Source of the DNA: Primulina eburnea
Lineage: Eukaryota > Streptophyta > Magnoliopsida > Lamiales > Gesneriaceae
Assembly: GCF_022965805.1 (NCBI RefSeq)
Contig: NC_133110.1
Location: forward strand, 33,542,317-33,606,316
Direction of reading: 5' to 3'
Length of the DNA stretch: 64,000 nt
A model generated the notes under the pieces. That model was not told where the DNA came from. It was given only the letters and a program-made list of their open reading frames with translations, and ran no database searches. Below, piece after piece: positions 61,570-64,000 of the stretch; the stretch's first letter is position 1, and every line of letters starts with the position of its first letter. The position numbers and the translations under genes are program-made.

Positions 61570-63646
61570 TGTTTCTGTCTCATATCTGCTTATGTCTCCT
61601 AAGTCGCTTCTTCGATGCCATGACGACTCCACTGGACTTTCACGAGCGGAATAGTCTTCGTTCTGAGCTATTTTTCTTTCCGATCCAGAATCTGTATCGG
61701 TTGTTCAACATAACTCAAAGTCTGATCAAGCTCAAGCTTCGTCAGGCTGAATGACATGAGAAGCATCAGGCATATATCTACGCAGCATATATACCTGAAT
61801 AACGTCGTGTATCCCATGTAAAAAAGAGGAAGAGCAAGTCGATAAGCTCGATCGCCAATCTTTTCAAGAATCTCGTAAGGACCAATGTATCTCGGAGACA
61901 ACTTTCCGCGTTTGCCAAATCTGACAATGCCTCTGAAAGGGGAGATCTTCAAGAATACTCTGTCTCCTGCTTCAAATACCAACGGTCTACGTCTGATATT
62001 GGCATATTTCGCTTGTCTATCCTGTGCCGTCTCATTCTGAATTACCTTCACCTTCTCAGTCATTTCTCGAATCATATCAGGTCCAAGTTCTAGTACCTCA
62101 GATATATCATCCCAGTACAACGGATATCTGCACTTCTTGTCATACAAAGCTTCAAACGGTGCCATCTCGATACACGTCTGATAGCTGTTGTTGTACGAGA
62201 ATTCACACAAAGGTAGTGAATCTTGCCAACTAGTGCCAAAATCTAGCACTACAGCTCTCAACATGTACTCTAACGTCTGGATAGTCCGCTCTGACTGTCC
62301 ATCTGTCTGGGGATGATAAGCAGTACTTAGGTGTAATGTTGTACCTAAAGCCGGCTGTAAACTGTGCCAGAAGTGTGACGTGAATCGCGGATCACGATCT
62401 GATACAATAGACTTCGGCACACCATGTAATCTAACTACCTCTCGGACATATATCTCGGCCATCTGATCATGTCTGTACGTCATTCTGTACGGAATAAAAC
62501 AAGCTGATTTGGTTAATCTGTCTATCACAACCCAAATCGCATCACAACCTCAGGATGATCGAGGTAACTTCGTCACGAAATCCATGGAAATGTGATCTCA
62601 TTTCCATTCAGGAATAGACAAACTCTGAAGTAAACCTCCGGGCTTCTTTCTCTCTGCCTTCACCTGTTGGCAATTCAAGCACTTAGACACATATTCGGCA
62701 ATATCTGACTTCATCTGTTTCCACCAGGACTGTGTCTTCAAATAGTTGTACATTTTTCGGCCTCTAGGATGAATGCTGAATTGACTACAGTGCACTTCTG
62801 ATAAAATCTGTTGTTTCAACTCTGAAACATCTGGCACTACAAGACGGTTATTCACGTACAGAACAAAATCATGTACCTGATATTCTGACTGATGTCCCGA
62901 ACTGACCATCTGAATCGACTTCTGAACATTCTCATCAGTTCTCTGCGCTTCTTTGATTCACATAATCAAATCTGGTTCAACTTGAATCGAAGCAAGTCGT
63001 AGAGGTCTACCAGCTGTATCAATTGCTAAACCCGACAAGCAACAGTCTTCAACCATATTTGAAACACCTATCGTCGATAAGGATAAGGAACATACCTTTC
63101 GACTCAAGGCGTCCGCTGCTGCATTTGACTTTCCTGGATAGTACTTGATCTCGCAATCAAAATCTTTCAGTAGATCAAGCCATCTACGCTGCCTCATGTT
63201 CAACTCTGATTGAGAAAACAGATACTTCAGGCTTTTATGGTCAGAGTAAATCTCAAACTTCTTGCCATAGAGATAATAACGCCAGATCTTCAATGCAAAT
63301 ACGATAGCCGCCAATTCAAGATAATGAATTGGGTATCGGGTCTCATGTGGCTTTAGTTGTCTAGAGGCATATGCGATTACATGAACCCGCTGCATAAGAA
63401 CACATCCTAACCCTCTGTGGGATGCATCACAATATACAACGAAATCGCCAGTACCTGAAGGAATCATCAAGATAGGTGCACTGGTCAGCCTCTTCTTCAA
63501 CTCTAGGAAGCTAGACTCACAATCCTCAGACCATACAAATGGCGCATTCTTCTGTGTCAACTGGGAAATCGGTTTCGTAATGCTGGAGAAATCTTTGATG
63601 AATCGTCTATAGTACCCTGCTAGACCCATGAAACTAGGGGTGTTCA
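61570..63646 (-). pseudogene. gypsy-3 pol remnant: RT end, RNase H, integrase, chromodomain
   Basis: Minus strand. [29 protein letters not shown] (end of RT, 63630-63545). RNase H has [39 protein letters not shown] and AADALSRK (63450-63100). The zinc finger has HPRGRKMY...CLNCQQVKAERKKPGG (62780-62625). The core after IPEWK has TGA (62600-62598) for Trp, then a second TGA, then IDRLTKSACFIPYRM, SDRDPRF and DGQSERTIQ (triad complete). LKISPFRGIVRFGKRGKLSPRYIGPYEILEKIG is the GPY/F module (61975-61850). The chromodomain KVQWSRHGIEEAT (about 61640-61600) is cut by TAG codons. The 5' part of pol is separated by an insertion at about 63640. Confidence 0.9.
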
Positions 63647-64000
63647 AACTTCGGATAAAACCGAAAAAACCGAAAATTCAAACCGAAAAAACCGAACACT
63701 AAACCGAACCGAAAACCGAATTTTATAATTCGGATATAAATGTTAAAACCGAAATTAATTTGGTTCGATTTCGGATTATAAATGTCAAAACCGAACCGAC
63801 CGAAAAAACCGAAATTTAATTAAATTAATAATGTTATTTTTATTTTATATTATTTATTGAGATGATATTAGTGAATGAAGAATTATTTTGAATAATACTT
63901 AGTTGATTGTTGTTTATGTAATTCATTTGTACTTTATATTTAAATATTTTACTAAGAAATCATTTAAAAAAATAACATATTATATTTTATAATATATTTA
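63639..64000. mobile_element. hAT-like non-autonomous element (left end) interrupting gypsy-3
   Basis: From AGGGGTGTTCAAACTTCGG the gypsy-3 frame is lost. Then come many ACCGAAAAAACCGAA/AACCGAACCGA words (63655-63820), then AT-rich DNA to the edge. (T/C)AGGGGTGTTC is a common terminal sequence of plant hAT MITEs of the 'gttcggtttcgg' type. The right end and duplication are beyond the window. Confidence 0.55.

Overview
The window is nuclear DNA of a flowering plant, most likely a eudicot. It has genes with many short introns and canonical splice signals, two plastid-targeted enzymes of plant type, a Dof transcription factor, and long AT-rich intergenic DNA packed with LTR retrotransposons and MITEs. 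I suspect an asterid of the Lamiales type because of one abundant small repeat family, but that is recollection and not shown by the sequence.

Left part (1-13,060): four gene-derived loci. (i) The 5' part of an unrecognised acidic-protein gene on the minus strand runs off the left edge. (ii) A Ty1/copia relic and a broken PIF/Harbinger transposase gene lie at about 3.3-5.2 kb. (iii) A complete 10-exon chloroplast cysteine desulfurase gene (NFS2/SufS type, 459 aa, minus, 5475-9513) uses a GC-AG intron 1. (iv) A 7-exon plastidial phosphoserine phosphatase gene (minus, 10424-12559) has all motifs, but its exon lengths break the frame at four homopolymers.

Middle (13,060-22,500): repeats. These are small MITEs, a CpG-rich LTR-like block (15085-16523), and a degenerate Tat-lineage Ty3/gypsy element. 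That element's pol remnant is on the minus strand (about 19.36-21.54 kb), with an additional antisense gene remnant (about 17.1-18.8 kb) downstream of integrase.

22,740-49,756 is one four-level nest. A Ty1/copia element (TSD AATGT) contains a solo LTR (TSD TTTAT) and a chromovirus-type Ty3/gypsy element, gypsy-1 (TSD CATTG). Gypsy-1 contains a second chromovirus, gypsy-2 (TSD GAGTG). Gypsy-2 contains a 173-bp foldback MITE inside a TA microsatellite. All four duplications can be read directly, and removing each insert rejoins the interrupted sequence.

Right part (49,757-64,000): MITE-rich intergenic DNA, a Dof gene resembling DOF5.4/OBP4 (53872-54745, with a frameshift near the C-terminus), more MITEs, a long LTR fragment (57157-59548), and the 3' half of a third chromovirus, gypsy-3, on the minus strand. 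A further small transposon-like sequence interrupts gypsy-3 near 63,640.

Functionally, the only host genes are NFS2 (sulfur for plastid Fe-S clusters), PSP (serine synthesis in plastids), the Dof factor and the partial acidic protein. I see no operon-like or defence system. The most unusual structures are a three-unit stem-loop array with compensatory changes in the copia leader, the antisense gene inside the Tat element, and the GC-AG intron.
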